This document shows positions 1 through 13,480 of a DNA stretch of 64,000 bases, in pieces. Under the pieces are notes generated by a model. The model was given only the letters and a program-made list of their open reading frames with translations. It searched no databases and was not told the origin of the DNA. Both the position numbers and the translations under genes were made by a program. This stretch comes from Acanthochlamys bracteata (lineage: Eukaryota; Streptophyta; Magnoliopsida; Pandanales; Velloziaceae), in contig CM034126.1 in the NCBI GenBank assembly GCA_019914995.1, positions 10,917,001-10,981,000 on the forward strand, given 5' to 3'. Each line of letters begins with the position of its first letter. Position 1 is the stretch's first letter.

Positions 1-626
1 GACAAGCCAGCCATCACCTTGACATAGTACTCCGCAATGAAACAGGTTACCGAAACAGCTAAAAAAGAACAATCACTCTTCTAATAATAACCAGACTTAT
101 CTTCTTAACAGCAACAGATTATCGTACCTGCCAAAAGCTAAACAGTAGCATAGTACGATTGCTTCTGAATACTGAAACCAGATAAGGGCCAAATGCTTCC
201 AACAGCGTAATTCCAACAGAGCAAAATAAGTAGATTAACTTAGACAGATTTTTAGAATTTTAAGATTGGGAATCTCAAGCTCAAGTACCCCCAAGAAAAT
301 TGCTTCTGGAACATTCGCACCTGAGTAAACAAAATGCTCTTACAGAGATGGTCTATTAATTATCAAAACTCAAACCTACTGGGGAAAAGACTGCTTCTTT
401 ATCACCAAAATGAAATAGCAGTCTCTAAACTAGTACTGGTCATATCACATACAACTCTTACTAAAAGACAGTTAAACTCCAAATTTATCCTAAAGAAACT
501 TCAAGGTGACATGAAAAAACAAATTCTCTATGCTGAACTGCAGAAAAACTCAAACCAGGCATCCTGATCTCACAATGAAACATCAGCAATCATCAAATTT
601 TCATTGAACAAATCAATTTATCTTAC

Positions 627-875
627 CTCAACGCCGTACTTGATAGCAATACCAGCGAGCGTGTCCATCTTCGATACTCGGTGCTCGATGTAGCTCAATC
701 CCGACGACGGCGGAGACGAAGTCGACGAAGACGAACAAGAAAAAACAGGTATAACGGCAATAGAACCGGGGTTAACCGTGTCTTTCACACAGCCGTTAAC
801 TCGGACGGCAGCGAAGGCGCAACTTTTCTCCTCCTCCTCCGCCGCCGTCGCCGTTCCGTTCTCTCGCCGCATCAT
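627..875 (-). CDS. LysM domain protein, first coding exon (partial gene)
   Basis: This is the first coding exon (83 codons) of a plant LysM-domain protein, the type annotated as a peptidoglycan-binding LysM domain-containing protein. The N-terminus is low complexity (Glu and Ser runs). It is followed by the start of a LysM module, with SYIEHRVSKMDTLAGIAIKY near residues 60-80. The exon stops in phase 0 after GVE at a GTAAG donor (626-622 on the minus strand), so the rest of the LysM fold lies beyond the left edge. The reading frame is open upstream to a stop at 908-906, but the first ATG in it is the tandem ATG at 875 and 872, so I start there. Bases 1-626 are read as intron; no second exon was found in them. 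LysM modules bind GlcNAc polymers, but intracellular plant proteins of this type have no well-defined ligand. No signal peptide is visible. Confidence 0.8.
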
Positions 876-2597
876 CTCGTCGCGGTTGTTGATATCCTTC
901 TCCACCTATTCCCTCTCATCACGATCGATCAATCGATCAAATCAATCAAATCTAACATAAACAGAATTTGTAGATATTAAACGAATGAGAATTGAATGAA
1001 AGATCCAATGAAATGTGAGAGAGTCTTTTGTCTAGATCTGGAATGAGTACTCTTTTTTCCCTTCTCGCGGGAAGAGAGAGTGAATAAGAAACGGGCGAGA
1101 GATCACAGAGAATTTTTAATGGCGTTGAAATATTAGAAAAACATAAAGAGGTGGAAATTTTTTTTTATTTTGATTGATTTTATAAAATGTTTAAAAGTGC
1201 TTCTTGTAAAAAAAATATTTTAAAAATTTTTAGAATATAAATTTTATTTTTTTAAATAATAAAAATAATTATTAAAAAATTTCACGAAATAAATTTTTTT
1301 ATATTTTTATAATTTTTTAAAAACTTCTATAAAATATTTTTAAAATTTTATTAAAAATTATAAAATTTTAAATTTTAAAAAAAAAACTTCCCCAGATATG
1401 TCTTCATTGAATTGACAAAAGAGGGAGATTTCATCATTTGCTTAAGAGGTGACTTAAAAAATCATCCAGACGAGGTGATGCTGACGCGGTTGAAGGGGAG
1501 TTCGGTTCAGTTTTTTTTAATTTTATGTTTTTTAAAATATATTTTATAAATATTTAAAATTTTTATTTAAAATTTTATAAATAAATTCTTTTATTATATA
1601 TTTTTATTATTATTTTGAAAAAAATAAAACTTATTTTTTAAAAATATATTTTTTATTAAAAAAATTTTATCACATAAGCACTCTTAAACACATACTAAGT
1701 CGATCGATTACACATGGGATTACTAAATGCGTCCGATAGTATTTATAAAACTAAGTTTTTGAAATTAAAAGTAATTTTATTTAATTTAAATGTATTTAAT
1801 AATAATAATAAATAATAAAAATATATAATCATTTTAATTTTTATATTTTAATTTTTAATATTATAATAAAGTGAAGAGTGTTTAGAACGCAATCGCCAAA
1901 CGGACTCAAAATTCAACCAACAACAGGGAAGCGAGAGCGAGGTTAGTTTTGGTAATTGCTATGAGGAAGCGAGAGATACAAGGTCAAGTAATAAGTAATA
2001 ACTCCGCATAATCATTGTTTAGTCAAATGGGATCTTTGCAAGATCAGTCAACTAAAAATCATATTCAGCAACGTTTAGGATTTCATTTTATGCTTTTGAC
2101 ATTATTGGACCTTTGCGAATGCAGTGGTGTAGTACGAAAGGATTAAAGCGTGTTAGTAGTCTATTGCGTATTTTGCTTGCATTAGTTTGCAGTTGTGTTG
2201 TGAGCAGATTCTAATTAAGTGAATTGAGGTGTTCTATTGGAATATCAATTGAGGTGCTCGATTGGATATCAATTCGAAGTTAAGGATCGTTCGATCCTAA
2301 TTATATAGATCAAAATTATTAATTCTAATTTAATTTATTTGATAACTGAATTAAATTTGGATCAATCTAATGAATAATTAAAATTATTTTAAAAATTATA
2401 CAAATTAATTTTTAATAATAATATATTTATTATTATATATCTACAAAAAAATATTAATTTTGTAAAATTTGTTAATTACGTAAAAAATTAAATATATTAA
2501 GTTAAGTTAAAAAATTATATATACAAATTAAATCAAAATTTTATGTTATTATTTTAAATATTATTTAATTATTAATATATATATATTATAAATAATT
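876..2597. other. LysM gene upstream region, then AT-rich DNA without genes
   Basis: The first 200 bases or so are the probable 5'UTR and promoter of the minus-strand LysM gene. Bases 1140-1390 and 1495-1695 are very AT-rich, with T-run/A-run palindromic structure like the small MITE-like repeats seen elsewhere in the window. Bases 1880-2330 are more mixed in composition, but no coding frame or RNA was recognised. Confidence 0.5.
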
Positions 2598-5172
2598 ATA
2601 TAGATTAAATGAGTCAATTTCGTTTTAATTGAATTCGATTCGAACTCGTTTAAATAAATTCATTTTAGCTTGAAATTTTGTAATAAAATATACATATAAA
2701 TATATAATATGCAATTTATTTATTTTGATAATTATAACAATAAAATAAAATATTATAACAATTTTTTTGAGAAATAGGTAGGACGTGTTTTGATTTGGAA
2801 GTATTTTAGAAAAACGTTTTCTGAAACAAAAAATACTTTGAGAACTTTTTAAAAATAAATTTTATTTTTTATCTAAAAAAATAAAAATAAGTAATAATAA
2901 AGACTTACGACATATATTTTTTTATATTTTTAAATTTTTTATAAGATTTTAAAGAATATTAAAAACAATTTATTAAAATATATAAAATATAAAATTAGAA
3001 TAAAAATAACTTGAAAAGTACTCTATGACTCTCAAACGTGCATTGAATTGCGAGTAAGATTACTCCAAACTCCGCTTGGAAAGTTTAAGTGTGTTTATAA
3101 AAAATATTTTTATGAAATTGAAGGATATTTTTTTTATTTTAAAAAATAAGTTTTATTTTTCGATCTAAAATAATAATAATAAATAATAATAAAATTTTAT
3201 GGCATAAAATTTTTTTATACTTTCTATTTAAATAAATTCTGAAAAATATTATAAAAAATTTATTAAAAAATATAAAGTTGAAAAGTCGAAAAGTGTTTTT
3301 TTATAAAGCAATGCCGAACACAACTTTTAGTAAGAGTGCAATTTTTTAAGTTGAAAATGAGCTATCAAAAAGTTTGGATAGAAAAATAATAAATATAAAT
3401 AAGCTTAAATAAATGTTTCAAAGTGGGTTGCTCTAAATCTTAATGCTATGTAGTGTAACCGACACATTTTGTTTGGTGTTTTTGTTCTCTTCTTAATTCT
3501 TTCCTACTGCATCAGCTGGAGAAAGCACAAAAGTCTAATATTTGTTTCCAAGAGATATTTGAGAGTGATTTTTAAAAGAAGAAATTGAAACAAATATTAT
3601 TTCAAAGATTTTTTTAAAATAAGTATTACTATTTATTTAAAAAATTTAAAATATAATATAAAATATAATAAAGTATAACTTTTTTATATTTTCTAAATTA
3701 AAAAAAATTATAAAATATCTTAAAAAACTTATTGGAAAGTATAAATAAAAATTAGAATGAAAAGTATTGATAAGCACCGTGGAACAGCGCCTAATTACTT
3801 TAGCTGAGCGTTTCACTAATATTTTTTTAATTTTTAATTTTATATTTTTTAATATATATTTTATAAATATTTAAAAATTTTATTTAAAAATTTAGAATCT
3901 TTTTATTACATTTTTTATTTTTTTAAATAAAAAAAACTAATTTTTAAAAAATAAAAATATTTTTTAATTTTAAAAAACTTCATTTTATAAATATTTTAAA
4001 ATATCTCCTCAGTGGATACGAAACTACGTATGCTTGAATTTAGGAGCTGTTTGACAGAGTATGTTAAATGCTTTTTTTCCAAAATACACCACTTAGTATA
4101 CGAGCTTACATATAAAAATTTTTATATTTAATTTTTTTAAAAATATTGATCATATAAATAAATTATATATTATAAACTTTTCACAATTAGAATTTCATTT
4201 TTTAGATAAAATTTTAAGTTTATATTTTAAAATTTTCAAATAACTTTAAAAGAGCTTTTTAGTATTCTCAAATATGCCCTTATTTAATTCTACTACCGAC
4301 TCTTTTGTGACCAACTGCGCAGGCAGCGGCCTGCATTTGTCTGTGTAGATCTAAAATTTCTTCAGATCATTATTATTGTCACAAATGTAAGCAACAGTTT
4401 CAGCTTCCGGTTTAACCTTGTCAATGATTAATCCATAGTTTTTAACTTCTCTAGACTAGTGTTTTCTATTAGTTAATTTAGTTTTTTTATTATTGATAAT
4501 GTTTTCTTTTTTTTTCTTTTCCTTTTAATGTGACAATGCGTTATATTTATCTTTTATTTTTACCATTAAGGATATTATCATAGTTTCTTCATATATTCTT
4601 CCTCCAGTATAATCGTATCCACTGTTGTTTCAAATAAATGCAAAAACGTTTATGGTCGTCCCTAACGTATATGAAGTAAATTTACGTAAATTCTTCTAGA
4701 TCAAAAGAAAAAAAGAAAAGAGTTAAGATAAAGTACGATAAATAAAAAACGTAGTTCTTATGGCCCAGCAATTTTAATATTAGACATTCTTTTAGAAAAT
4801 TAAAATTATTCGCTTCTTTAACTCATTGAAGCTAGGCTGTGAAGATGCGTGAATTAAAATGCAATTTTCAGTGAGAATAATAACGAGAGTTGATTAATTA
4901 GAATTCAATCTACTATAAATGCATGCTAATATCATTCTGGCTAACTAATATCATGAGTTTTCACAAGTAGATTGGAGGGAAATCTTTGTTTTATTAAACG
5001 TCCGCTTGATCATGAGATGGAACATCTCAGTGTTTCAAGGATAGTTTTCGCTCTATTCACACTGATGCTTTATTCAAAAATTTATCACTGTTTTTCAGAG
5101 TTTTATTTCTAACTACTCATTTTAAAAATTTTTTAATACTAAAATTAAAATAAAATAAATAATATATTATAG

Positions 5173-5207
<35 letters not shown>

Positions 5208-5573
5208 TTTATGATTGGAGTAATTTTCAAACTTAATTTTCACTGTTGAGTTTTAATAATTACAGTTTAATCGGAACACGAATTTATCTCTAATTTTTGA
5301 CTTGATCAGAATAATTAAAAATAAAAAAACTTAAAAAATTATATATTTTATTATTTTTGTTATTTTGATCAAATAAATAGATGAAGGTCGATACGTAACA
5401 TGATTGATATAAAATTTTATAAATAAATTTACAACTCATAATTTTTAAAATTTAACGGTAAAAAATTAGATTTATATATCATTTCAATTATAAACTAAAA
5501 AAGAGTACCCCAAAGTAAAATGGCGTATCTCTTCATATATATATGATTTTTTAAAATAAAAAAATAGATTTAT
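2598..5573. repeat. Direct repeat array, copy 1 (segments A-B-C)
   Basis: This is the first copy of a noncoding AT-rich repeat. Segment A (about 2598-3645) begins at tatagattaaatg and holds two small inverted-repeat elements (about 2786-3048 and 3088-3335). Segment B (about 3645-5345) carries landmarks such as atctcctcagtggatacg (about 4003), gcaggcagcggcctgc (4318) and a TA microsatellite (about 5178-5205). Segment C follows to about 5573. Segments B and C are nearly identical to copy 4, differing mainly in homopolymer and TA-run length. No coding potential was found. Confidence 0.85.
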
Positions 5574-8500
5574 TTATATAGATTAAATGGAGTCAATTTC
5601 GTTTAATTGATTGATTAATTTCGTTTAAACCATTCATTTTAGCTTGAAATTTTGTAATAAAATATACATATAAATATATAATATACAATTTATTTATTTT
5701 GATAATTATAACAATAAAATAAAATATTATAACAATTTTTTTGAGAATAAGTAGGACGTGTTTTGATTTGGGTATTTTAGAAAAGCGTTTTTGCAGAAGC
5801 GAAAATACTTTGAGACTTTTTGAAAATAAATTTTATTTTGTCTAAAAAAAAAAATAAGTAATAATAAGACTTAGAGCATATATTTTTATATTTTTAAATT
5901 TTTTATAAGATTTTAAAGAATATTAAAACAATTTATTAAAATATATAAAATATAAAATTAGAATAAAAATAACTGAAAAGTACTCTACTGACTCTCAAAC
6001 ATTGCGTTGAATTGCAGTAAGATTACTCAAACTCCGCTTGAAGGACTTAAGTGTGTTTATAAAAAATATTTTTTTGTAATTGAGGATATTTTTTTATTTT
6101 AAAATAAGTTTATTTTCGATCTAAATAATAATAATAAATAATAATAAAATTTTGTAACATAAATTTTTATACTTTCTATTTAAATAAATTCTGAAAAAAT
6201 ATTATAAAAAAATTTATTAAAAAATATAAAAGTTGAAAAGTCGAAAAGTGTTTTTATAAAGCAATACCGAACACAACTTTTTAGTAAGAGTGCAATTTTT
6301 TTAAGTTGAAAATGAGCTATCAAAAAGTTTGGATAGAAAAATAATAAATATAAATAAGCTTAAATAAATGTTTCAAAGTGGGTTGCTCTAAATCTTAATG
6401 CTATGTAGTGTAACCGACACATTTTGTTTGGTGTTTTTGTTCTCTTCTTAATTCTTTCCTACTGCATCAGCTGGAGAAAGCACAAAAGTCTAATATTTGT
6501 TTCCAAGAGATATTTGAAGTGATTTTAAAGAAGAAATTGAAACAAATATTATTTCAAAGATTTTTTTAAAATAAGTATTACTATTTATTTAAAAATTTAA
6601 AATATAATATAAAATATAATAAGTATAACTTTTATATTTTCTAAATTAAAAAAATTATAAAATATCTTAAAAAACTTATTGGAAAGTATAAATAAAATTA
6701 GAATGAAAATATTGACGTATAAGTAGAACAGCGCCTAATTACTTTAGCTGAGCGTTTCACTAATATTTTTAATTTTTAATTTTATATTTTTAATATATAT
6801 TTTATAAATATTTTAAAAATTTTATTTAAAATTTAGAATCTTTTTATTACATTTTTATTTTATTTTAAAAATAAAATATTTTAAAATTTTATTAAAAATT
6901 ATAAAATTTTAAATTTTAAAAAACTTCATTTTATAAATATTTAAAATATCTCCTCAGTGGATACAGGAAACTACGTATCCTTAGTTTAGGGAACTGTTTG
7001 ACAGAGTATGTTAAATGCTTTTTCCAAAATACACCACTTAGTATACAGGCTTACATATAAAAATTTTTATATTTAATTTTAAAAATATTGATCATATAAA
7101 TAAATTATATATTACTCGACTTTTCTAATTAAATTTCATTTTTAGATAAAATTTTAAGTTTATATTTTAAAATTTTCAAATAACTTCTAAAAAGAGACTT
7201 TTTAGTATTCTAAATATGCCTTATTTAATTCTACTACCGACTCTTTTGCTGACCAACTGCATGACAGCGGCCTGCTGTTTGTCTATGTAGATCTAAAATT
7301 TCTTCAGATCATTATTATTGTCACAAATGTAAGCTTAACAGTTTCAGCTTCGGTTTAACCTTGTCAATGATTAATCCATAGTTTTAACTTCTCTAGACTA
7401 GTGTTTTCTATTAGTTAATTTAGTTTTTATTATTGATAATGTTTCATATTTTTTCTTTTCCTTTTAATGTGACAATGCGTTATATTTATCTTTTATTTTT
7501 ACCATTAAGGATATTATCATAGTTTCTTCATATATTCTTCCTCCAGTATAATCGTATCCACTGTTGTTTCAAATAAATGCAAAACGTTTATGGTCGTCCT
7601 ATTAACATTATATATGAAGTAAATTTACGTAAATTCTTCTAGATCAAAAGAAAAAAAGAAAGAGTTAAGATAAAGTACGATAAATAAAAAGCGTAGTTCT
7701 TATGGCCCAGCAATTTTAATATTAGACATTCTTTTGAAAATTAAAATTATTCCTTCTTTACACTCAATTGAAGCTAGGCTGTGAGATGCGTGAATTAAAT
7801 GCAATTTTCAGTGAGGAATAATAACGAGTTGATTAATTAAATTCAATCCACTATAAATGCATGCTATCATTCTGGCTACGCTATCCTCATGAGTTTTCAC
7901 AAGTAGTTGGGAGGGAAATCTTTTTTTTTGTAAACGTCGCTTGATCATGAGATGGAACATCTCAGTGTTTTACAGAATAGTTTTCGCTCTATTCACTGAT
8001 GCTTTATTCAAAAATTTATCACTGTTTTCAGAGTTTTATTCTAACTTCTCATTTTAAAAATTTTTAATACTAAAAAATTAAAATAAAATAAATAATATAT
8101 TATAGGAATTATATATATATATACATATATATATGTATTGGTTTATGATTGGGTAATTTTTCAAGCTTAATTTTCCTTTGTTTGAGTTTTAATAATTACA
8201 GTTTAATCGGAACACGATTTTATCTTAATTTTTGACGGTCAGATGATAAAAATAAAAAAACTTAAAAATTATATATTTTATTATTTTTATTATTTTGATC
8301 AAATAAATAGATGAAAGGAATTGATCACGTAACATGATTGATATAAAAATTTTATAAATAAATTTACAATACATAATTTTTAAAATTAGCGGTAAAGTAG
8401 ATTTATATATCATTTCAATTATAAACTAAAAAATTACCCCAAATGGAAATGGCTGTCTCTTCATATATATATGATTTTAAAATAAAAAAAATAGATTTAT

Positions 8501-8937
8501 TTTTTAAATAATTTTAAAATAACATTTTTTATTTTATTTTAAATATTCTTATGATCTTGGCAAAAACTTATTCAAATGAACTAAAATTAAGTGAACTACG
8601 TTCACTGTGTACTTTAGTCTTCTGATTTTTATAAAAAGCAGTTTAGACTTTATTTACTTGCACGGCAAGTAACTACAGAACTCATTTATAGATTATAAAT
8701 TAACACAAATAATTTTATTTACGTAAGATAAATTAATTTTAAAACTAATAGTTTTAATAATTTTTTAAATAAGTTTTTAAATTGAGCACAGTTTGTATCA
8801 CCCTGCACTTTGACACAACGACAATAGCGCAAGTTATAGAAGCGAAGTTTTATATTTATTTTGAGATATAGAATTTATTTATATAAAAATAATTTTATAA
8901 AAAATATTTTAAAAATAAATTTTAGAAATTTAAAATT
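5574..8937. repeat. Direct repeat array, copy 2 (segments A-B-C-D)
   Basis: This is the longest copy. It restarts segment A at 5574 with the same tatagattaaatg motif and runs through B (from about 6593), C and an extra tail D (about 8490-8937). D matches the tail of copy 4 (both contain aacttattcaaatgaacta). Compared with copies 1 and 4 it has many single-base gains and losses, above all shortened A and T runs and scrambled short patches. The pattern resembles sequencing noise more than ordinary divergence. Confidence 0.85.
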
Positions 8938-10399
8938 TAAAATATAATATAAAATATAATAGTATAACTTTTATATTTTCTAAATTAAAAAAATTATAAA
9001 ATATCTTAAAACTTATTGGAAAGTATAAATAAAATTAGAATGAAAAGTATTGATAAGCACCGTGGAACAGCGCCTAATTACTTTATTTAGGCAGTTTTTC
9101 ACTAATGTTTTTAATTTTTAATTTTATATTTTTAATATATATTTTATAAATATTTTAAAATTTTATTAAAATTTAGAATCTTTTATTACATTTTTATTTT
9201 TAAAATAAAAAAACTAATTTTAAAAATAAAAATATTTTATTTTAAAAAACTTCATTTATAAATATTTAAAATATCTCCTCAGTGGATACGAAAAACTACG
9301 CATGCTTGAATTTAGGAGCTGTTTGACAGAGTATGTTAAATGCTTTTTCAAGCCTACCATAGTATACAGCTTACATATAAAAATTTTTATATTTAATTTT
9401 TAAAAATATTGATCATATAAATAAATTATATATTATAAACTTTTCACAATTAAATTTCATTTTTAGATAAAATTTTAAGTTTATATTTTAAAATTTTCAG
9501 TCTTTAAAGAGCTTTTAGTATTCTCGTATGCGCGGCTGATTCTCTACGACTCTTTTGTGATAACTAGGCAGCGGCCTATAATTTGTCTGTCAGATCTAAG
9601 AAATTTCTTCAGATCATTATTATTGTCTGGAATATAAGCAACAGTTTCAGCTTCGGTTTAACCTTGTCAATGATTAATCCATAGTTTTAACTTCTCTAGA
9701 CTAGTGTTTTCTATTAGTTAATTTAGTTTTTATTATTGATAATATTTCTTTTTCTTTTCCTTTTAATGTGACAATGCGTTATATTTATCTTTTATTTTTA
9801 CCATTAAGGATATTATCATAGTTTCTTCATATATTCTTCCTCCAGTATAATCGTATCCACTGTTGTTTCAAATAAATGCAAAACGTTTATGAGTGTCCTA
9901 ACGTATGTAAAGTAGAAATTTACAATAAATTCTTCTAGATCAAAAGAAAAAGAAAAAGTTAAGATAAAGTACGATAAATAAAAAGCGTAGTTCTTATGTT
10001 AACAATTTTAATATTAGACATTCTTTTAGAAAATTAAAATTATTCGCTTCTTTATCATTGAAGCTAGGCTGTGGTCACGTGAATTAAATGCAATTTTCAG
10101 TGAGAATAATAACGAGAGTTGATTAATTAGAATTCAATCTACTATAAATGCATGCTAATATCATTCTGGCTAACTAATATCATGAGTTTTCACAAGTAGA
10201 TTGGAGGAAATCTTTGTTTTATTAAACGTCCGCTTGATCATGAGATGGAACATCTCAGTGTTTCAGGATAGTTTTCAACTCTATTCACACTGATGCTTTA
10301 TTCAAAATTTATCACTGTTTTTCAGAGTTTTATTTCTAACTACTCATTTTAAAAATTTTTTAATACTAAAATTAAAATAAAATAAATAATATATTATAG

Positions 10400-10434
<35 letters not shown>

Positions 10435-10573
10435 TTTATGATTGAATAATTTTTCAAGCAATTTTCCTTTATTTGAGTTTTAATATTGGATTTAATCGGA
10501 ACACGAATTTATCTTAATTTTTGACGGTAGATGGTAAAAATAAAAAAACTTAAAAATTATATATTTTATTATT
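8938..10573. repeat. Direct repeat array, copy 3 (segment B only)
   Basis: This partial copy enters directly at the start of segment B (aatataatataaaatataat) out of copy 2's tail, through a shared aatttaaaat stretch. It ends near 10573, where ttattattt joins again into the start of B of copy 4. It contains the same landmarks (cagtggatacg near 9280, cagcggcct near 9559, a TA run near 10404). Homopolymers are shortened as in copy 2. Confidence 0.8.
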
Positions 10574-12945
10574 TAAATATAATATAAAATATAATAAAGT
10601 ATAACTTTTTATATTTTCTAAATTAAAAAAAATTATAAAATATCTTAAAAAACTTATTGGAAAGTATAAATAAAAATTAGAATGAAAAGTATTGATAAGC
10701 ACCGTGGAACAGCGCCTAATTACTTTAGCTGAGCGTTTCACTAATATTTTTTTAATTTTTAATTTTATATTTTTTAATATATATTTTATAAATATTTAAA
10801 AATTTTATTTAAAAATTTAGAATCTTTTTATTACATTTTTTATTTTTTTAAATAAAAAAAACTAATTTTTAAAAAATAAAAATATTTTTTATTTTAAAAA
10901 AACTTCATTTTATAAATATTTTAAAATATCTCCTCAGTGGATACGAAACTACGTATGCTTGAATTTAGGAGCTGTTTGACAGAGTATGTTAAATGCTTTT
11001 TTTCCAAAATACACCACTTAGTATACGAGCTTACATATAAAAATTTTTATATTTAATTTTTTTAAAAATATTGATCATATAAATAAATTATATATTATAA
11101 ACTTTTCACAATTAGAATTTCATTTTTTAGATAAAATTTTAAGTTTATATTTTAAAATTTTCAAATAACTTTAAAAGAGCTTTTTAGTATTCTCAAATAT
11201 GCCCTTATTTAATTCTACTACCGACTCTTTTGTGACCAACTGCGCAGGCAGCGGCCTGCATTTGTCTGTGTAGATCTAAAATTTCTTCAGATCATTATTA
11301 TTGTCACAAATGTAAGCAACAGTTTCAGCTTCCGGTTTAACCTTGTCAATGATTAATCCATAGTTTTTAACTTCTCTAGACTAGTGTTTTCTATTAGTTA
11401 ATTTAGTTTTTTTATTATTGATAATGTTTTCTTTTTTTTTTTTCCTTTTAATGTGACAATGCGTTATATTTATCTTTTATTTTTACCATTAAGGATATTA
11501 TCATAGTTTCTTCATATATTCTTCCTCCAGTATAATCGTATCCACTGTTGTTTCAAATAAATGCAAAAACGTTTATGGTCGTCCCTAACGTATATGAAGT
11601 AAATTTACGTAAATTCTTCTAGATCAAAAGAAAAAAAGAAAAGAGTTAAGATAAAGTACGATAAATAAAAAACGTAGTTCTTATGGCCCAGCAATTTTAA
11701 TATTAGACATTCTTTTAGAAAATTAAAATTATTCGCTTCTTTAACTCATTGAAGCTAGGCTGTGAAGATGCGTGAATTAAAATGCAATTTTCAGTGAGAA
11801 TAATAACGAGAGTTGATTAATTAGAATTCAATCTACTATAAATGCATGCTAATATCATTCTGGCTAACTAATATCATGAGTTTTCACAAGTAGATTGGAG
11901 GGAAATCTTTGTTTTATTAAACGTCCGCTTGATCATGAGATGGAACATCTCAGTGTTTCAAGGATAGTTTTCGCTCTATTCACACTGATGCTTTATTCAA
12001 AAATTTATCACTGTTTTTCAGAGTTTTATTTCTAACTACTCATTTTAAAAATTTTTTAATACTAAAATTAAAATAAAATAAATAATATATTATAGAATTA
12101 TATATATATATATATATATATATTGGTTTATGATTGGAGTAATTTTCAAACTTAATTTTCACTGTTGAGTTTTAATAATTACAGTTTAATCGGAACACGA
12201 ATTTATCTCTAATTTTTGACTTGATCAGAATAATTAAAAATAAAAAAACTTAAAAAATTATATATTTTATTATTTTTGTTATTTTGATCAAATAAATAGA
12301 TGAAGGTCGATACGTAACATGATTGATATAAAATTTTATAAATAAATTTACAACTCATAATTTTTAAAATTTAACGGTAAAAATTAGATTTATATATCAT
12401 TTCAATTATAAACTAAAAAAGAGTACCCCAAAGTAAAATGGCGTATCTCTTCATATATATATGATTTTTTAAAATAAAAAAATAGATTTATTTTTTAAAT
12501 AATTTTAAGATAACATTTTTTATTTTTATTTTAAATATTCTTAAACGTCTTGGCAAAACTTATTCAAATGAACTAAAATTAGTAGACTACGTTCACTGTA
12601 CTTTAGTCGCTATGATTTTTATAAAAAGCAGTTTAGACTTTATTTACTTACGTGAAAAGTAACTTCAGAACTCATTTATAGATTATAAAATTAACTTTAA
12701 ATAATTTATATTACGTAGATAAATTAATTTTAAAACTATTAGTTTTAATAATTTTTTAAATAAGTTTTTAAATTGAACGCAGTTGTATCACCCCTGCACT
12801 TTGACACAACGACAATAGCGCAAGTTATAGAAGCGAGTTTTATAAATTTATTTTAAGATATAAATTTATTTATATAAAAATAAATTTTATAAAAAATATT
12901 TTAAAAAATAAATTTTAGAAATTTAAAATTTAAAATAACAATTAA
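10574..12945. repeat. Direct repeat array, copy 4 (segments B-C-D)
   Basis: This copy begins at segment B and runs through C and tail D (about 12485-12945), after which unique sequence leads into the DET1 promoter. B and C are almost base-for-base the same as copy 1, with visible differences in the length of T runs and of the TA microsatellite near 12105. It therefore looks like a very recent duplicate of copy 1, or an assembly duplicate. Confidence 0.85.
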
Positions 12946-13480
12946 AGTAAAGTTTTTAGAATTTTAATAAAATACAATTTTAAAGTGATAATTAAATATA
13001 TTAAATAGAATATAAATAATTAAAAAAGTAGTATTATTATTTGTATAATTAAGATATGCCCTTCAGCGCAGTTCAGTTCACCGTTGAAGTAAATGAATGC
13101 TGAGACCAGGAAAAGAACGAGTGGACATGGAGAGCTGCAGTACTTCCCTTCTTCTTCTTCTTCTTTTCTTATTATTTTGAAATCAACAATGCTAGCTAGC
13201 TTAAGAAATAAAATATTTAAAAGACCCACCGTCGCTCTCTGCCCGCTACGAACACTCTTCCAACACCACACATCTGCCCGACAAAAACCACCACTTCCCA
13301 CGCGCGCGCGAGCGCGCCCACACACACACTTCTCTCACAACTATTTGGAAACGACGCTTGTGTTGCTACCGTACAACTTAGCACCACTCTTTCCTTCTCC
13401 GCGTCTTCTTCTTCTTCTTCTCTGAGAAAGAGTGGGAGGAAGAATTTACAGTGAGGTATGCGTGTAGGTCGAGTTCGCTG
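12946..13480 (+). promoter_or_regulatory. Probable DET1 promoter and 5'UTR
   Basis: This is unique sequence between the repeat array and the DET1 start codon. It has pyrimidine-rich stretches (cttcttcttctt near 13150 and 13405), a CG-alternating tract at about 13300-13315 and a CA run, all common in plant 5' leaders. No TATA box can be assigned with confidence, and the transcription start is not determined. Several open frames here on both strands are low-complexity and not supported as genes. Confidence 0.45.

Noticed and set aside
5178..5206. TA runs in each array copy (also near 8110, 10404, 12105) as possible functional sites
   Set aside because: They are simple microsatellites that travel with the repeat unit and differ only in length.
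2598..12945. Repeat array considered as a CRISPR-like array or rDNA spacer
   Set aside because: The units are 1.6-3.4 kb, without short spaced repeats or rRNA sequence, and the window is plant nuclear DNA.
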